From Ruminococcus sp. (GTDB lineage Bacteria; Bacillota; Clostridia; Oscillospirales; Ruminococcaceae), in contig JAGCWY010000110.1 of the NCBI GenBank assembly GCA_017961625.1, forward strand, positions 1 through 64,000: a stretch of DNA of 64,000 nucleotides. Reading direction: 5' to 3'. The notes under the pieces were generated by a model that was given only the letters and a program-made list of their open reading frames with translations, was not told where the DNA came from and did no database searches. Of the stretch, positions 41,897-51,289 are shown one piece after another (position 1 is the stretch's first letter; each line of letters opens with the position of its first letter). The position numbers were made by a program, and so were the translations under genes.

Positions 41897-42325
41897 TCAT
41901 AAGGGCTGTTCTGAGGTTATCGGAACAGCCTTTTTATTCCTGGGAGTGCTGCTAAGGCGGATGCTTATTAGTCCACATAATGCCCTTGCAGGTATGCAGA
42001 GCAGGAACCAAAAACAGGAAAAGGGGATACATATCTGGCCGAGAAAATTAAAGGGCATATCAGAGTAATCCCATACGTTCCAGTGCATAATAACATTGTC
42101 GAAGATACCGACGGTAAGCTCTATAGCGGTTATGATGAGTGAGCCCGTAACACAGCTGCGTATGAGCGTTAGCTTGCGGCGGCTGTTCAGGGCGTAGAGC
42201 GCAGCCAATACGACTCCGCCGGTGAGAGACATAGTCCAGTGGGTATAGCCGCGCATGGCTATTTCGATAAGACTGTAGCAGAAATAACCCATAAGAAAAG
42301 AAAATAACAGCTGTGAAAGCTTCAT
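41897..42325 (-). CDS. Membrane protein resembling the CmpB/DUF1113 putative transporter family
   Basis: The 142-residue protein has about four transmembrane helices, beginning MKLSQLLFSFLMGYFCYSLIE. A Gly-rich turn (WTMSLTGGVVLAALYAL) and VWDYSDMPFNFLGQICIPFSCFWFL match the putative ABC transporter type IV family. Function is unknown. Its last eight codons lie within the terminator hairpin of the convergent zinc-ribbon gene. Confidence 0.65.
   Translation of the reverse strand: MKLSQLLFSFLMGYFCYSLIEIAMRGYTHWTMSLTGGVVLAALYALNSRRKLTLIRSCVTGSLIITAIELTVGIFDNVIMHWNVWDYSDMPFNFLGQICIPFSCFWFLLCIPARALCGLISIRLSSTPRNKKAVPITSEQPL
41901..41936 (+). terminator. Terminator of the zinc-ribbon gene, inside the convergent coding sequence
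   Basis: AAGGGCTGTTC...GGAACAGCCTTTTTATT. The same bases encode the C-terminus of the minus-strand membrane protein. Confidence 0.8.
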
Positions 42326-42391
42326 AGTATCACCTCAGAAACTATTATCGCCGTTTTTTACAATGGATATACAGAAAGGGAGTTGGATTAT

Positions 42392-43864
42392 ATGAGAAAG
42401 AGCTGCATACTTATGCACATATCGAGCCTGCCGTCAAACTACGGCATAGGAAAAATGGGAAAGGCTGCATTTGACTTTGTTGACTTTCTGAAGTCGGCAG
42501 GAGTTAAATGCTGGCAGATACTGCCCCTTTCTCCTACGAGCTACGGGGATTCTCCCTATCAGTCCTTCTCGGTATACGCTGGAAATCCCTACTTCATTGA
42601 CTTTGAGGTACTTGAGGGGGACGGCCTTCTTGAGCGACATGAGTACGACATGTTTGACTGGGAAAACGAGCCCGACAAAGTGGATTACAGCCTGCTTTAC
42701 GATAACTGCTACGATGTGCTTCACATTGCCTATGAGCGCTTCAAGCCTGCTAAGTTCCCAGATTACAGGAAGTTCTGCACTGAGAATAAAAAATGGCTGG
42801 ATGAGTATGCACTGTTCATGGCGCTGAAATTTCACTTTGAGGGTAAGCCGTGGTACCTGTGGGAGGAGGATATCTCCATGCACAGGGCCAAAGCTGTTGC
42901 ACAGGCGAAAAAAGATCTGAAAAAGGAGATTGGCTTCCATAAGTTCATACAGTTCGAGTTCAGCCGTCAGTGGAGAGTGCTGAAAAAGTATGCCAATGAC
43001 AGCGGCATTGAAATAATAGGCGATATACCAATATACTGCGCTCTGGACAGCGTTGAGGCATGGGCTTCTCCCAAGCTTTTCTGGTTTGACAAAGAGCGTA
43101 AGCCCGTTGCGGTGGCAGGTTGTCCGCCTGATGACTTCTCGCCCCTCGGACAGCTCTGGGGAAATCCACTGTACGACTGGGATTATCATAAAAAGACTGG
43201 ATACGAGTGGTGGATTGACCGTATCGGCGCCGCATCAAAGCTCTACGATATAGTACGTATAGACCATTTTCGTGGCTTTCAGAGCTATTATACCATACCA
43301 TATGGCAACGAGGATGCAACTGTGGGAGAGTGGAAGAAGGGTCCAAACTACGAGCTGTTCAAGTTTGCTGAGAAGAAGCTGGGAAAACTGAATATCATTG
43401 CGGAGGACCTCGGCTTCATTACTCCCGAGGTGAGAAAAATGCTGGACAAATGCGGCTATCCTGGCATGAAGGTGCTTCAGTTCGCATTCTCGGACGGCCG
43501 GAACGAGTATCTGCCACATAATTACAGCAGTACAAATTACTATGCATATACGGGTACTCATGATAATGAGACCCTTAACGGCTGGGTGGAGACTCTCGAT
43601 AAGAAGTCCCTTAAATTCACGCTGAAATACCTCGGCGTAAAGCGCAAAAAGGATATCCCCGCGGCTGTGATACGTGCCGCGTGGGGAAGTGTTGCAGAGG
43701 TGGCTGCGGCACAGATACAGGACTTCCTTGACAGCCCGAAGGAGGGAAGGATGAATACGCCCTCCACTCTCGGTGGCAACTGGGAGTTCCGCACTCATAA
43801 CTCTGATTTTACACCGGAGCTTGCGAAGAAGATCAAAAAGCTGAATAAGATGTACAACCGATAA
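42392..43864 (+). CDS. malQ: 4-alpha-glucanotransferase (GH77)
   Basis: The 490-residue enzyme transfers alpha-1,4-glucan segments. Motifs are SLPSNYGIG, GDIPIYCALDSVEAWASP, VRIDHFRGFQSYY with the nucleophile Asp, IAEDLGFITPEVRKML with the acid/base Glu, and YTGTHDNETLNGW. The length matches the standard family. The neighbouring glgP and a lipoprotein form a glycogen/maltodextrin region. ATG 42392 lies ten bases after GGGAG. Confidence 0.95.
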   Translation: MRKSCILMHISSLPSNYGIGKMGKAAFDFVDFLKSAGVKCWQILPLSPTSYGDSPYQSFSVYAGNPYFIDFEVLEGDGLLERHEYDMFDWENEPDKVDYSLLYDNCYDVLHIAYERFKPAKFPDYRKFCTENKKWLDEYALFMALKFHFEGKPWYLWEEDISMHRAKAVAQAKKDLKKEIGFHKFIQFEFSRQWRVLKKYANDSGIEIIGDIPIYCALDSVEAWASPKLFWFDKERKPVAVAGCPPDDFSPLGQLWGNPLYDWDYHKKTGYEWWIDRIGAASKLYDIVRIDHFRGFQSYYTIPYGNEDATVGEWKKGPNYELFKFAEKKLGKLNIIAEDLGFITPEVRKMLDKCGYPGMKVLQFAFSDGRNEYLPHNYSSTNYYAYTGTHDNETLNGWVETLDKKSLKFTLKYLGVKRKKDIPAAVIRAAWGSVAEVAAAQIQDFLDSPKEGRMNTPSTLGGNWEFRTHNSDFTPELAKKIKKLNKMYNR

Positions 43865-43879
43865 AAAGAGGTGTATGAT

Positions 43880-44854
43880 GTGAAAAATAGAACTGTTTTG
43901 GCAGTGATCGCAGCAGTGTTGCTGACGGGCTGCTCTGCTAAGGAGTCTAAGGTGCAGGATAATGCCAAAGACGAAACAGCTGCTGTGACAACAGAAGTTA
44001 CTTCCACAGTGACTTCTGCGGAAACTACAACAGCTAAGGAAACCACTACCAAAAAGACAACCGCAAAGGTGACGACCACAAAGGCTACTACCGTACAAAC
44101 GACGACAGCAGCTTCGACCACCGAGGCTCAGACGACAGCAGCTCCACAGAACACGACTTCACCTGCTCCAGTAAAGCATTACACCCTTGAGGGGTACGAT
44201 GGCCCTGAGGAGATACCGGAAGCAGAGTGGAATGCTCTTACAAAGGTGAATGAGAAATACGGCACAACCTTTGAAGTCATTGCCAGAACCCTCTGCTGGG
44301 AGTCAATGCCCAGCTCTATACTTAACGATGACGGTACGACAAGTACTATCCCGGTTGACCGCGATTACAATAAGCCCCTCGTGGTAGCTTATAGCTTAAA
44401 TGGAAGTGACGGTGTTGCCTTTGAGGTATATTTGAAAGAAAATACAGATGATATAACCGATGACACCTATTTCTATTACCACTACATGGAGCAGCTCCAT
44501 AATGAAGCAGCAGGCTCTCTGCGAAAACTTGTGCCAGGCGGAAAGGTATATTTCAATGGAATGGACAACGGTAGGCTTCCATTTGAAAGTCCTGCCCAGA
44601 TGACATATGAAGAGTTCCGGCAGGCTTTGGCTGATAACAAGGGATCTGTGTTCGGAGATGTATTTGTCGCAGAAGGAATGGACGTTTCCGATGATATGAG
44701 GGCATACAGCCCCCGCAGGGGGCACGGTCAGCCCGGAGAGTGCGGATATATTCTGCAATTCCATGTGAGTCAGGTATCTCAGGAGGATTACGACAGCCTT
44801 GATGATATCATGGCAGAATATCCGAGAGACATCAAGTCGAAATTAATAAACTAA
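43880..44854 (+). CDS. Thr-rich lipoprotein between malQ and glgP
   Basis: The 324-residue lipoprotein has a lipobox (VLLTGCSAKE), a Thr/Lys-rich linker of about 75 residues, and a C-terminal domain of about 220 residues (EEIPEAEWNALTKVNEKYGTTFEVIARTLCW...). I do not recognise this domain. GTG 43880 with AAGAGGTG six bases upstream is the preferred start, giving a clean signal. The location suggests a surface role related to starch or glycogen, but this is only inference. Confidence 0.65.
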   Translation: MKNRTVLAVIAAVLLTGCSAKESKVQDNAKDETAAVTTEVTSTVTSAETTTAKETTTKKTTAKVTTTKATTVQTTTAASTTEAQTTAAPQNTTSPAPVKHYTLEGYDGPEEIPEAEWNALTKVNEKYGTTFEVIARTLCWESMPSSILNDDGTTSTIPVDRDYNKPLVVAYSLNGSDGVAFEVYLKENTDDITDDTYFYYHYMEQLHNEAAGSLRKLVPGGKVYFNGMDNGRLPFESPAQMTYEEFRQALADNKGSVFGDVFVAEGMDVSDDMRAYSPRRGHGQPGECGYILQFHVSQVSQEDYDSLDDIMAEYPRDIKSKLIN

Positions 44855-44867
44855 AGGAGAAGGGGAT

Positions 44868-47210
44868 ATGGATAAGAATTTGTTTATTGAGAAATTCACA
44901 GGCAGACTTCCTAAGGATATAAAGAACGCAAGTCCGCAGCAACTTCACGATGCTCTCGGAAAGACGGTAATGGAGATGTTCGCCAACAGGTGGAGCAGCG
45001 CTCGTCAGGAACACCTTTCGAAGCGCCGTGCAGCCTATCTGTCTATGGAGTTTCTTGTAGGAAGAGCGGTATATAATAATCTGCTGGTGCTCGGTATTTA
45101 TGACGAGGTGGACGCAGCTTTTAAAGAACTGGGGCTCAATCTTGCAGACCTTGAGGAAATAGAAGACGCAGCTCTTGGGAACGGCGGTCTTGGCAGACTT
45201 GCTGCCTGCTTCCTTGACAGTGCCGCAAGCCTTGGACTTCCTCTTGATGGTTATGGTATACGCTATAAGTACGGACTGTTCAGACAGTCCATAGTTGACG
45301 GCTTTCAGCGTGAAGAGATAGATGACTGGACAAGATACGGCGACCCGTGGTCAGTGCGTTGCGAGGAGGATGCTGTTCTGATAGAGTACAGCGGTCAGAC
45401 CGTAAGGGCTGTGCCATACGATATGCCTGTATTCGGATTCCGCACGGAGAATGTGGGGACTCTGAGACTATGGCAGGCTGAGCCTGTGAAGGAGTTCGAC
45501 TTCGATACTTTCAACAAGCAGGACTACCTAGAAGCTTCTAAGGAAAAGATATACGCCGAGGACATATCGCGTGTGCTGTATCCCAATGACGATACCGACG
45601 AGGGAAAGAAACTCAGACTTAAACAGCAGTATTTTTTCAGCTGCGCTTCCCTTACTGATATAATAAGGAAGCACAAGGCGCGTTTTGGTACGCTTGATAA
45701 TTTAGTGGATTATATCTCTGTTCAGCTTAATGATACTCACCCGGTTATATCTATCCCCGAGCTCATAAGGCAGCTTGTGGACAATGAAGGCTTTACCTTT
45801 GAAAAAGCCCTTGATATGGCGAAAAGGATATTCAACTACACCAATCATACCGTAATGCAGGAGGCTCTCGAAAAGTGGCGTACAGATCTTGTGGAGGAGC
45901 TGCTTCCGAGGATATACGCCATTATCATACAAATAAATGAGGCTCTTATTGCTGACATGTACAATGCTGGAGTTGAAAGGGAAAAGACAGACCGCATAAA
46001 GATAATAAAGGGTGATCTCATACACATGGCAGATATGGCCTGCTATGCTTCAAGCCATATCAACGGTGTTGCGGAGATACACACTCAAATACTCAAGGAT
46101 ACCGTTCTTTCGGACTGGTTTAGCCTTTGCCCGGAGCGCTTTCGCAACGAGACAAACGGCATAACTCAAAGGCGCTGGATAGCCCTTTGCAACAGAGAGC
46201 TGTCTGCTCTTATTACTAAGCTCCTCGGAAGTGATGACTGGATAAATAATCTTGATAAGCTGAAGGAGCTTGCAAAATATGCGGAAGATGAGAGCGTTCT
46301 CCGCAGCTTTATTGTTATCAAACAGGAGAAAAAGCGTCAGCTTGCAGAGTTTATAAAGCTTCGTGACGGCGTGGATATATCTCCTGATTCTGTATTCGAC
46401 ATACAGATAAAGCGCCTTCATGAGTACAAGAGACAGCTCCTCAATGCCTTCTCCATACTCTGGATATACTATGGCATAAAGGATGGAAGCATACAGAACT
46501 TCCCATCGACAACATTCATTTTCGGAGCTAAATCAGCTCCCGGATACCGCCGTGCTAAGGCGATAATCAAGTATATCAACGAGGTGGGGAGGATAGTATC
46601 CGAGGATTCGGATACCCGTGACCTTATAAAGGTAGTGTTCGTGCAGAACTATAATGTATCATACGCGGAAAAGCTGGTGGCATCTGCGGATATCTCGGAG
46701 CAGATTTCTACAGCAGGCACGGAGGCAAGCGGTACAGGAAATATGAAGCTCATGCTCAATGGTGCGGTAACTCTCGGTACCTACGACGGCGCTAATATTG
46801 AAATAGTGCAGGAGGCAGGAGAGGAGAATAACTACATCTTCGGTGCCCGTGTTGAAGATTTGGAGAAGATAGTTCCCGAATATGACAGCAGGAGCATATT
46901 CTCAGGAGACAGCATGATACGTAAGGTGGTGTCCTCTCTTATCGACGGTACCGTTTCAGACGGCGGCAGCGGTGATTTCCGCGAGCTGTATATGGCTCTA
47001 CTAGACGGCGCTAGCTGGCATGCTCCCGACCATTACTATCTCCTCGGAGATATGAGAGACTATGCTGAGACAAAGCTGCGCTGCATTTACGACTACAGCA
47101 ATGACAGACTCGCCTTTGCACGGAAGCAGTGGCTGAATATGTGCAATGCCGGCAAATTCAGCTCCGACAGGACCATTGCCGACTATTCCGCGAATATATG
47201 GAAAATATAG
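44868..47210 (+). CDS. glgP: Glycogen/maltodextrin phosphorylase (GT35)
   Basis: The 780-residue enzyme releases glucose-1-phosphate from alpha-1,4-glucan. It has the PLP-binding motif EASGTGNMKLMLNGAVTLGTYDGANIE with the Schiff-base Lys, NGGLGRLAACFLDS, and FNYTNHTVMQEALEKW. Length is slightly short but complete. It follows malQ and the lipoprotein in the same direction. Confidence 0.95.
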   Translation: MDKNLFIEKFTGRLPKDIKNASPQQLHDALGKTVMEMFANRWSSARQEHLSKRRAAYLSMEFLVGRAVYNNLLVLGIYDEVDAAFKELGLNLADLEEIEDAALGNGGLGRLAACFLDSAASLGLPLDGYGIRYKYGLFRQSIVDGFQREEIDDWTRYGDPWSVRCEEDAVLIEYSGQTVRAVPYDMPVFGFRTENVGTLRLWQAEPVKEFDFDTFNKQDYLEASKEKIYAEDISRVLYPNDDTDEGKKLRLKQQYFFSCASLTDIIRKHKARFGTLDNLVDYISVQLNDTHPVISIPELIRQLVDNEGFTFEKALDMAKRIFNYTNHTVMQEALEKWRTDLVEELLPRIYAIIIQINEALIADMYNAGVEREKTDRIKIIKGDLIHMADMACYASSHINGVAEIHTQILKDTVLSDWFSLCPERFRNETNGITQRRWIALCNRELSALITKLLGSDDWINNLDKLKELAKYAEDESVLRSFIVIKQEKKRQLAEFIKLRDGVDISPDSVFDIQIKRLHEYKRQLLNAFSILWIYYGIKDGSIQNFPSTTFIFGAKSAPGYRRAKAIIKYINEVGRIVSEDSDTRDLIKVVFVQNYNVSYAEKLVASADISEQISTAGTEASGTGNMKLMLNGAVTLGTYDGANIEIVQEAGEENNYIFGARVEDLEKIVPEYDSRSIFSGDSMIRKVVSSLIDGTVSDGGSGDFRELYMALLDGASWHAPDHYYLLGDMRDYAETKLRCIYDYSNDRLAFARKQWLNMCNAGKFSSDRTIADYSANIWKI

Positions 47211-47236
47211 TCATTAGCCAGCATCCTTTAGCTTGT

Positions 47237-47390
47237 AGGAGAAGATATTTAAGCATTGTCTCAAATCTTTGATTTGGCAGGAAATGCTATATCTCAAGTT
47301 ATCCTCCTGATGGTGAACCATGTCTGCGTTATACTCTCTATAAGGGTGATTGAATGATATGAAATTCAATGGAGATCAAAACCATTGAAT
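47237..47390 (+). other. Structured region downstream of glgP: nested hairpin plus a second stem
   Basis: Four helices nest in order: AGGAG/CTCCT, AGATAT/ATATCT, AGCATT/AATGCT and CAAATC/GATTTG around a TTT loop (47237-47308). A separate stem ATTCAATGG/CCATTGAAT occupies 47364-47390. No coding potential is seen in 47211-47431. Confidence 0.5.
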
Positions 47391-47431
47391 ATTGAAAAAT
47401 AATTTTGAATGCGGGGTTTTACACAAATGTG

Positions 47432-47475
47432 AGCGCCTGTTCTTGTATTATACTTACAAGGACAGGCGCTTTTTT
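47432..47475 (+). terminator. Terminator downstream of the glgP region
   Basis: AGCGCCTGTTCTTGTA pairs with TACAAGGACAGGCGCT, followed by five Ts. Confidence 0.85.
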
Positions 47476-47565
47476 AGTGACAAATGTAACTTCGGAAGTG
47501 ACAGCTGACACCTTTTATTTGTACTGGTTTTATTGTATACTGATTACAGTAAAGGAGGGAAGAAT

Positions 47566-47919
47566 ATGAAAAAATTCCCCGGATGGCTTGTAATAATCGC
47601 GCTTTTGTCGCTGTTCCCGTATTTTGCTTTCATCATCATGAATCCTGATGACAGCCTGATTATTAATATAATAACGACACCGTTAATAATCCTTATTTCA
47701 TTATTCGTCACAGGAGGCGTCGGGCTTGCCATTGCATATCTGGTCACGGTGGCGATACGTATATATTTTATCAGCAAATTGATGTACGGACTGTTCCACA
47801 AGTTCAATATTAAAATAAATGATAAAGCCAAATATGTTCTGTCATCAATGTTAGCAGTCTCCGCGTTTGTGTTTATTATTTCGTTGGGAGTTGTAAACCA
47901 GCATCTTACAGGATTTTAA
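47566..47919 (+). CDS. Small hydrophobic membrane protein, first of a cassette
   Basis: The 117-residue protein has three or four membrane helices (WLVIIALLSLFPYFAFIIM, IITTPLIILISLFVTGG, VLSSMLAVSAFVFIIS). It is not clearly related to the next three genes. AAAGGAGGGA seven bases upstream fixes ATG 47566. Function is unknown. Confidence 0.65.
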   Translation: MKKFPGWLVIIALLSLFPYFAFIIMNPDDSLIINIITTPLIILISLFVTGGVGLAIAYLVTVAIRIYFISKLMYGLFHKFNIKINDKAKYVLSSMLAVSAFVFIISLGVVNQHLTGF

Positions 47920-47948
47920 AGGAAGAATGTCCGAAAGGGGCTGAGATT

Positions 47949-48383
47949 ATGAAAAAATCAGGAAGGATACTTCTTATAATATCTGCGGTGCTTACCGTAG
48001 CTGGTGCAGTTTCGATATTTTTTGCATGGACCTCAGCACTTTTGCTTGCTGTTGGACTGAGTATCGGATTCTGTACTTTGATATCACATTTTCTCAATAA
48101 AGGGAAAACGAATACTATGCCGTGGTGGCTGGTACTGCTGTTCATATTGTCGTTTCTGCCTGTGATACTTTGCTTTTACTGGTCAATTTATGCAGGCATA
48201 AACGGTACGGGAAATGGTATGCTGTTCCCTGTGAGATACGGCTGGAAAGCATTCTCGGAAACGCTTTTCATATCTTTATTCCTGCTTACAGTATTTCCTG
48301 CTATCCCCATTGCGGTGATAGTTCAGGTGAAATTTATAAAACGTGTCATAAGCATAAAAAAACGTGATCGTGAGAGGAGCTGA
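47949..48383 (+). CDS. Membrane protein of the cassette, paralogue A
   Basis: The 144-residue protein has four predicted helices. Its central WWLVLLFILSFLPVILCFYWSIYAGINGTG and the C-terminal FPAIPIAVIVQVKFIKRVISIKKR resemble the two following proteins. It starts MKKSGRILL. Function is unknown. Confidence 0.65.
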   Translation: MKKSGRILLIISAVLTVAGAVSIFFAWTSALLLAVGLSIGFCTLISHFLNKGKTNTMPWWLVLLFILSFLPVILCFYWSIYAGINGTGNGMLFPVRYGWKAFSETLFISLFLLTVFPAIPIAVIVQVKFIKRVISIKKRDRERS

Positions 48384-48388
48384 GTTGA

Positions 48389-48877
48389 ATGAATAAGGCG
48401 GAAAAGTTTCTTATAGGTTTGTTTGGCCTCGGGGCACTGATTTTTCTTGCTTACTGTATAACAGAGGGGATAACGGGTTTCGGACTTGTTCACGGCTTTG
48501 AAAGGGGATATTGGTCTGAGTTCGGCGTGATACTGGTGGTTTCCTGCCTCGGGCTTTTTGCAGTGCTTGTTTCCCATGCAATGAGGAACAGGAAGAACAA
48601 GGGAAAGAAGGCTATAACAAATACGGACAGGATATGGTTCAGACTGTCATTTGTACCATTTCTGCTGATAGTTCTTTATGGGGTATATTCAGCCATATTC
48701 GGTATAAGTTTTTTGTGGTCGGTATCTTATGGCATTTATGGTTTCCTGACAGCTGTTGTGTGCGGTGCAGCCATTCTTGTGATCATTCCTGTACTGCCGC
48801 TGTGTATCGTATGGCAGGTGATATTCATAGTTAGACGCAGAAAGGCTACAAAAGTAGTCATAAATGAGAGGAGCTGA
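48389..48877 (+). CDS. Membrane protein of the cassette, paralogue B
   Basis: The 162-residue protein starts MNKAEKFLIGLFGLGAL and has four helices. It ends with the shared module VIIPVLPLCIVWQVIFIVRRRK. Spacing of five bases after the previous gene indicates one operon. Function is unknown. Confidence 0.68.
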   Translation: MNKAEKFLIGLFGLGALIFLAYCITEGITGFGLVHGFERGYWSEFGVILVVSCLGLFAVLVSHAMRNRKNKGKKAITNTDRIWFRLSFVPFLLIVLYGVYSAIFGISFLWSVSYGIYGFLTAVVCGAAILVIIPVLPLCIVWQVIFIVRRRKATKVVINERS

Positions 48878-48881
48878 GCTT

Positions 48882-49370
48882 ATGAAAAAGTCGGAAAAGT
48901 TTGTAATGGCGGTATTTTCAGGCGGTATAGGATTATTTGTCATTAATTTCCTGTACAGGGCGTTATATTTGAAAACAGATCTGGATTATCGTTTCTTCAT
49001 AGGCTATACAGCCGTGTTGGGCTGGATATTTATAGTTTCATTTCTTGGTATAATGACCATTCTTGTGTCCTACAGGCTTAGAAAGCGCAGTAAAGAGGGA
49101 AAGGAGCCCATATCAAAGCTTTACAGTATTAGCTTTTTTGTATCCTTCCTGCCACTGCTTATTCTGTTGATCGGTTCGGTGGGAGCTGCCATAAACGGTT
49201 TTACGTTTATAGGCTCCACGAGCTACGGAGCAGATGCTTTCTGGAGCAATCTGATGATAATGGGAATATACGCCTGCGGTGTTATCATACCCATTTTACC
49301 TCTGTGTATCTTCTGGCAGCTGCTGTATATCATCAAGAGAAGAAAGTACAGAAAAACAGTCAGGAGCTGA
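48882..49370 (+). CDS. Membrane protein of the cassette, paralogue C
   Basis: The 162-residue protein starts MKKSEKFVMAVFSGGIGLF and ends with VIIPILPLCIFWQLLYIIKRRK, nearly identical in layout to paralogue B. It also shares the FLPLLILLIGSVGAAINGF segment with the other two. Only four bases separate it from the previous stop. It is a tandem duplicate family of unknown role. Confidence 0.68.
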   Translation: MKKSEKFVMAVFSGGIGLFVINFLYRALYLKTDLDYRFFIGYTAVLGWIFIVSFLGIMTILVSYRLRKRSKEGKEPISKLYSISFFVSFLPLLILLIGSVGAAINGFTFIGSTSYGADAFWSNLMIMGIYACGVIIPILPLCIFWQLLYIIKRRKYRKTVRS

Positions 49371-49396
49371 TATATTAAGGTGAGGAGTTCGACATC

Positions 49397-49546
49397 ATGA
49401 AACTATACATCATATATATAATCATCATTGTTGCAATAACTGCGGTAATGGCAGTGCTGATAAAGCGTGAAAGCAAAAAGGAATACGTTTTAAGTAGCAG
49501 GAACGATGAAGAGCTCGCCAATGATGAAAAAAGAAAAAAGGGCTGA
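49397..49546 (+). CDS. 49-residue single-pass membrane protein
   Basis: The short ORF has one N-terminal helix (MKLYIIYIIIIVAITAVMAV) and a charged Lys/Glu tail (ANDEKRKKG). GAGGAG lies nine bases upstream of ATG 49397. It is the last of the same-strand cassette and may assemble with the other membrane proteins. Confidence 0.55.
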   Translation: MKLYIIYIIIIVAITAVMAVLIKRESKKEYVLSSRNDEELANDEKRKKG

Positions 49547-49683
49547 AAAATGCAGTTATTATTTCTGGTGTGCTGTGCTTGCAGATAGGACTATTCTTTT
49601 TAATAACAAAGGTAGCTGATTATACGGTCAAGTATTTGGCGGAGGCGTTATTGTATTTGATTCTCGACAGCTGTTTTGGTTAA
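49521..49683 (+). pseudogene. Frameshifted small membrane ORF at the end of the cassette
   Basis: ATG 49521 begins MMKKEKR; a one-base shift at GGG (49540-49542) joins LKNAVIISGVLCLQIG.., LFFLITKVADY and ends at TAA 49681. The second part is membrane-like. It could instead start at CTG 49543 with weak signals. The remaining 49684-49790 contains nothing I can identify. Confidence 0.35.
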
Positions 49684-49789
49684 GAGCACAGTAGAAATTA
49701 TGGCGGTATGCTGTCTTCACTTATAAGCATTTAGGAAAATGATCCCTGTGCGGCACAAGCGTGATACTGAGTTTTTCTTTCTCATATAT

Positions 49790-49836
49790 AAAAGGCCGTA
49801 AAGGAGCTGATTGAGTGAGCTCCTTTTGGCCTTTTT
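49790..49836. terminator. Bidirectional terminator between the cassette and the lipase gene
   Basis: AAAAGGCC...AAAGGAGCT pairs with AGCTCCTTT...GGCCTTTTT around a short loop. Confidence 0.82.
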
Positions 49837-49840
49837 GCTG

Positions 49841-51163
49841 TTATAATCCTTTTTCTTTAAGGTCACTTACAAGCTGTACATAGAATTCCCTTACGTCAAA
49901 GCCCTCTATGTTCTCACGGTTGAGGTCTATAACGTCGGCATGGGTCACGCCTCTTTTGCCAGGAGGCTCGATAAAGCGGAAGCTATCTCCCCATTTCATT
50001 GCATCTACTGATACCAGGCCATCGTTGGGGCCATCAAAGTACTTCACGAAGCTGTAGGAAAGGTTAAGGGGAAAACGTCCTCCCATAGCCGAGACCGACC
50101 TTGAGCCCACACTCTGGTATAACACTCCCGGTACGTCCTTGCATAGGCCGTTGAGCTTTTCGCATGCTGAGGCAGTAAGGTCGGACACAGCAGCTATAAA
50201 GTCAGGAGAGGTATCGCCAAGTTTTTTCAGTGTGGAGTTGTACTTTCTAGCAAGTCCCTCCTTAAAGCTGTTCGATGTCTTTGACATAAGATATTCAGCA
50301 AACTGACAGCCACGGTGGGGAGTATTTATCGTGGTAAGGCTCGCAACTTTGTCGGCGACTCCAAGTAAGCTTATAGCATACCTTGAATCAAGTCCGCCCT
50401 TTGAGTGGGCTATGATGTTGACCTTGCCGCAGTTTTCCTTTTTGACTATCTCGTCTATTTTTACTTTCAGCTCGGCTGCGCAGTCCGCTACCGATGCTGC
50501 TGACTGTTGGGAGCCGTAATATATCTTTGCGCCGTTGTTTTCAAGAGCCTTCGGTATCCTGCCCCAATAGCTGAAAGCCTTCATATCCCTGAAGAATACG
50601 CCGTGTACCATAAGAATGGGATACTTTGTGGCGCATATCCTTTCATCAGCACGAGAGCGGTCAAGGAAAAGTCTGCTGCATTCTGTCCTGTATTCGCTGT
50701 CAGTAAGCTTTATCATGCGCAGGAGCAGCATGATGTTCACCACAGGCATGAAGGCGAAAACCACGCCGAGTACACGCCATTTGACACCGATCTGAACGGA
50801 GCTTGTATATATCCTCACCGCTGATACCATGAACATAAGTGCAAGCAGTACAAAGGCTATGACACTGTTGAGTGTAACTGTGAGCCAGCCCTTGCCAGTG
50901 ATAGCTAGAAAGATATTCACGGCGATGTCTGCTGTGACCGTTATGAGGAATATCTTCATAAGGAAGCTGCCTCTATGCATACGTCCCAGTCTGCCGCCCT
51001 CCTTTGAACTGCATGGGATAAAGCATAGTACTGTCACGAAGATGATGCCAGCAATTATTGTGAGTACTTTCGCTACACCGCTGGTGTGCAGAGCGGCTAT
51101 GACATATATATTGGTCGCTATAAACGCGAGTGCTGTTTTTATGATAAGAGAGATTGCTTCCAT
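49841..51163 (-). CDS. Membrane-anchored alpha/beta-hydrolase (lipase-like)
   Basis: The 440-residue protein has about four N-terminal transmembrane helices (residues 1-155). A lipase domain follows, with PILMVHGVFFRD (oxyanion HG), IAHSKGGLDSRYAI (nucleophile Ser in AHSKGG), DGPNDGLVSV with the catalytic Asp, and THADVID with the likely His. The fold matches triacylglycerol lipases/esterases of the PGAP1-like group. The active site would lie on one membrane face. Substrate is unknown. Confidence 0.82.
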   Translation of the reverse strand: MEAISLIIKTALAFIATNIYVIAALHTSGVAKVLTIIAGIIFVTVLCFIPCSSKEGGRLGRMHRGSFLMKIFLITVTADIAVNIFLAITGKGWLTVTLNSVIAFVLLALMFMVSAVRIYTSSVQIGVKWRVLGVVFAFMPVVNIMLLLRMIKLTDSEYRTECSRLFLDRSRADERICATKYPILMVHGVFFRDMKAFSYWGRIPKALENNGAKIYYGSQQSAASVADCAAELKVKIDEIVKKENCGKVNIIAHSKGGLDSRYAISLLGVADKVASLTTINTPHRGCQFAEYLMSKTSNSFKEGLARKYNSTLKKLGDTSPDFIAAVSDLTASACEKLNGLCKDVPGVLYQSVGSRSVSAMGGRFPLNLSYSFVKYFDGPNDGLVSVDAMKWGDSFRFIEPPGKRGVTHADVIDLNRENIEGFDVREFYVQLVSDLKEKGL

Positions 51164-51289
51164 TTGTTCTCCTTTCGTATCTGAGGCTCATTAGAGCTGT
51201 TAGCACAATACCGTATTTTACTAAAATTATACAATGTCGGAAATGCTTTGTCAATATAAGCACGGATATAAAGTTAAAAGATAAAAATA

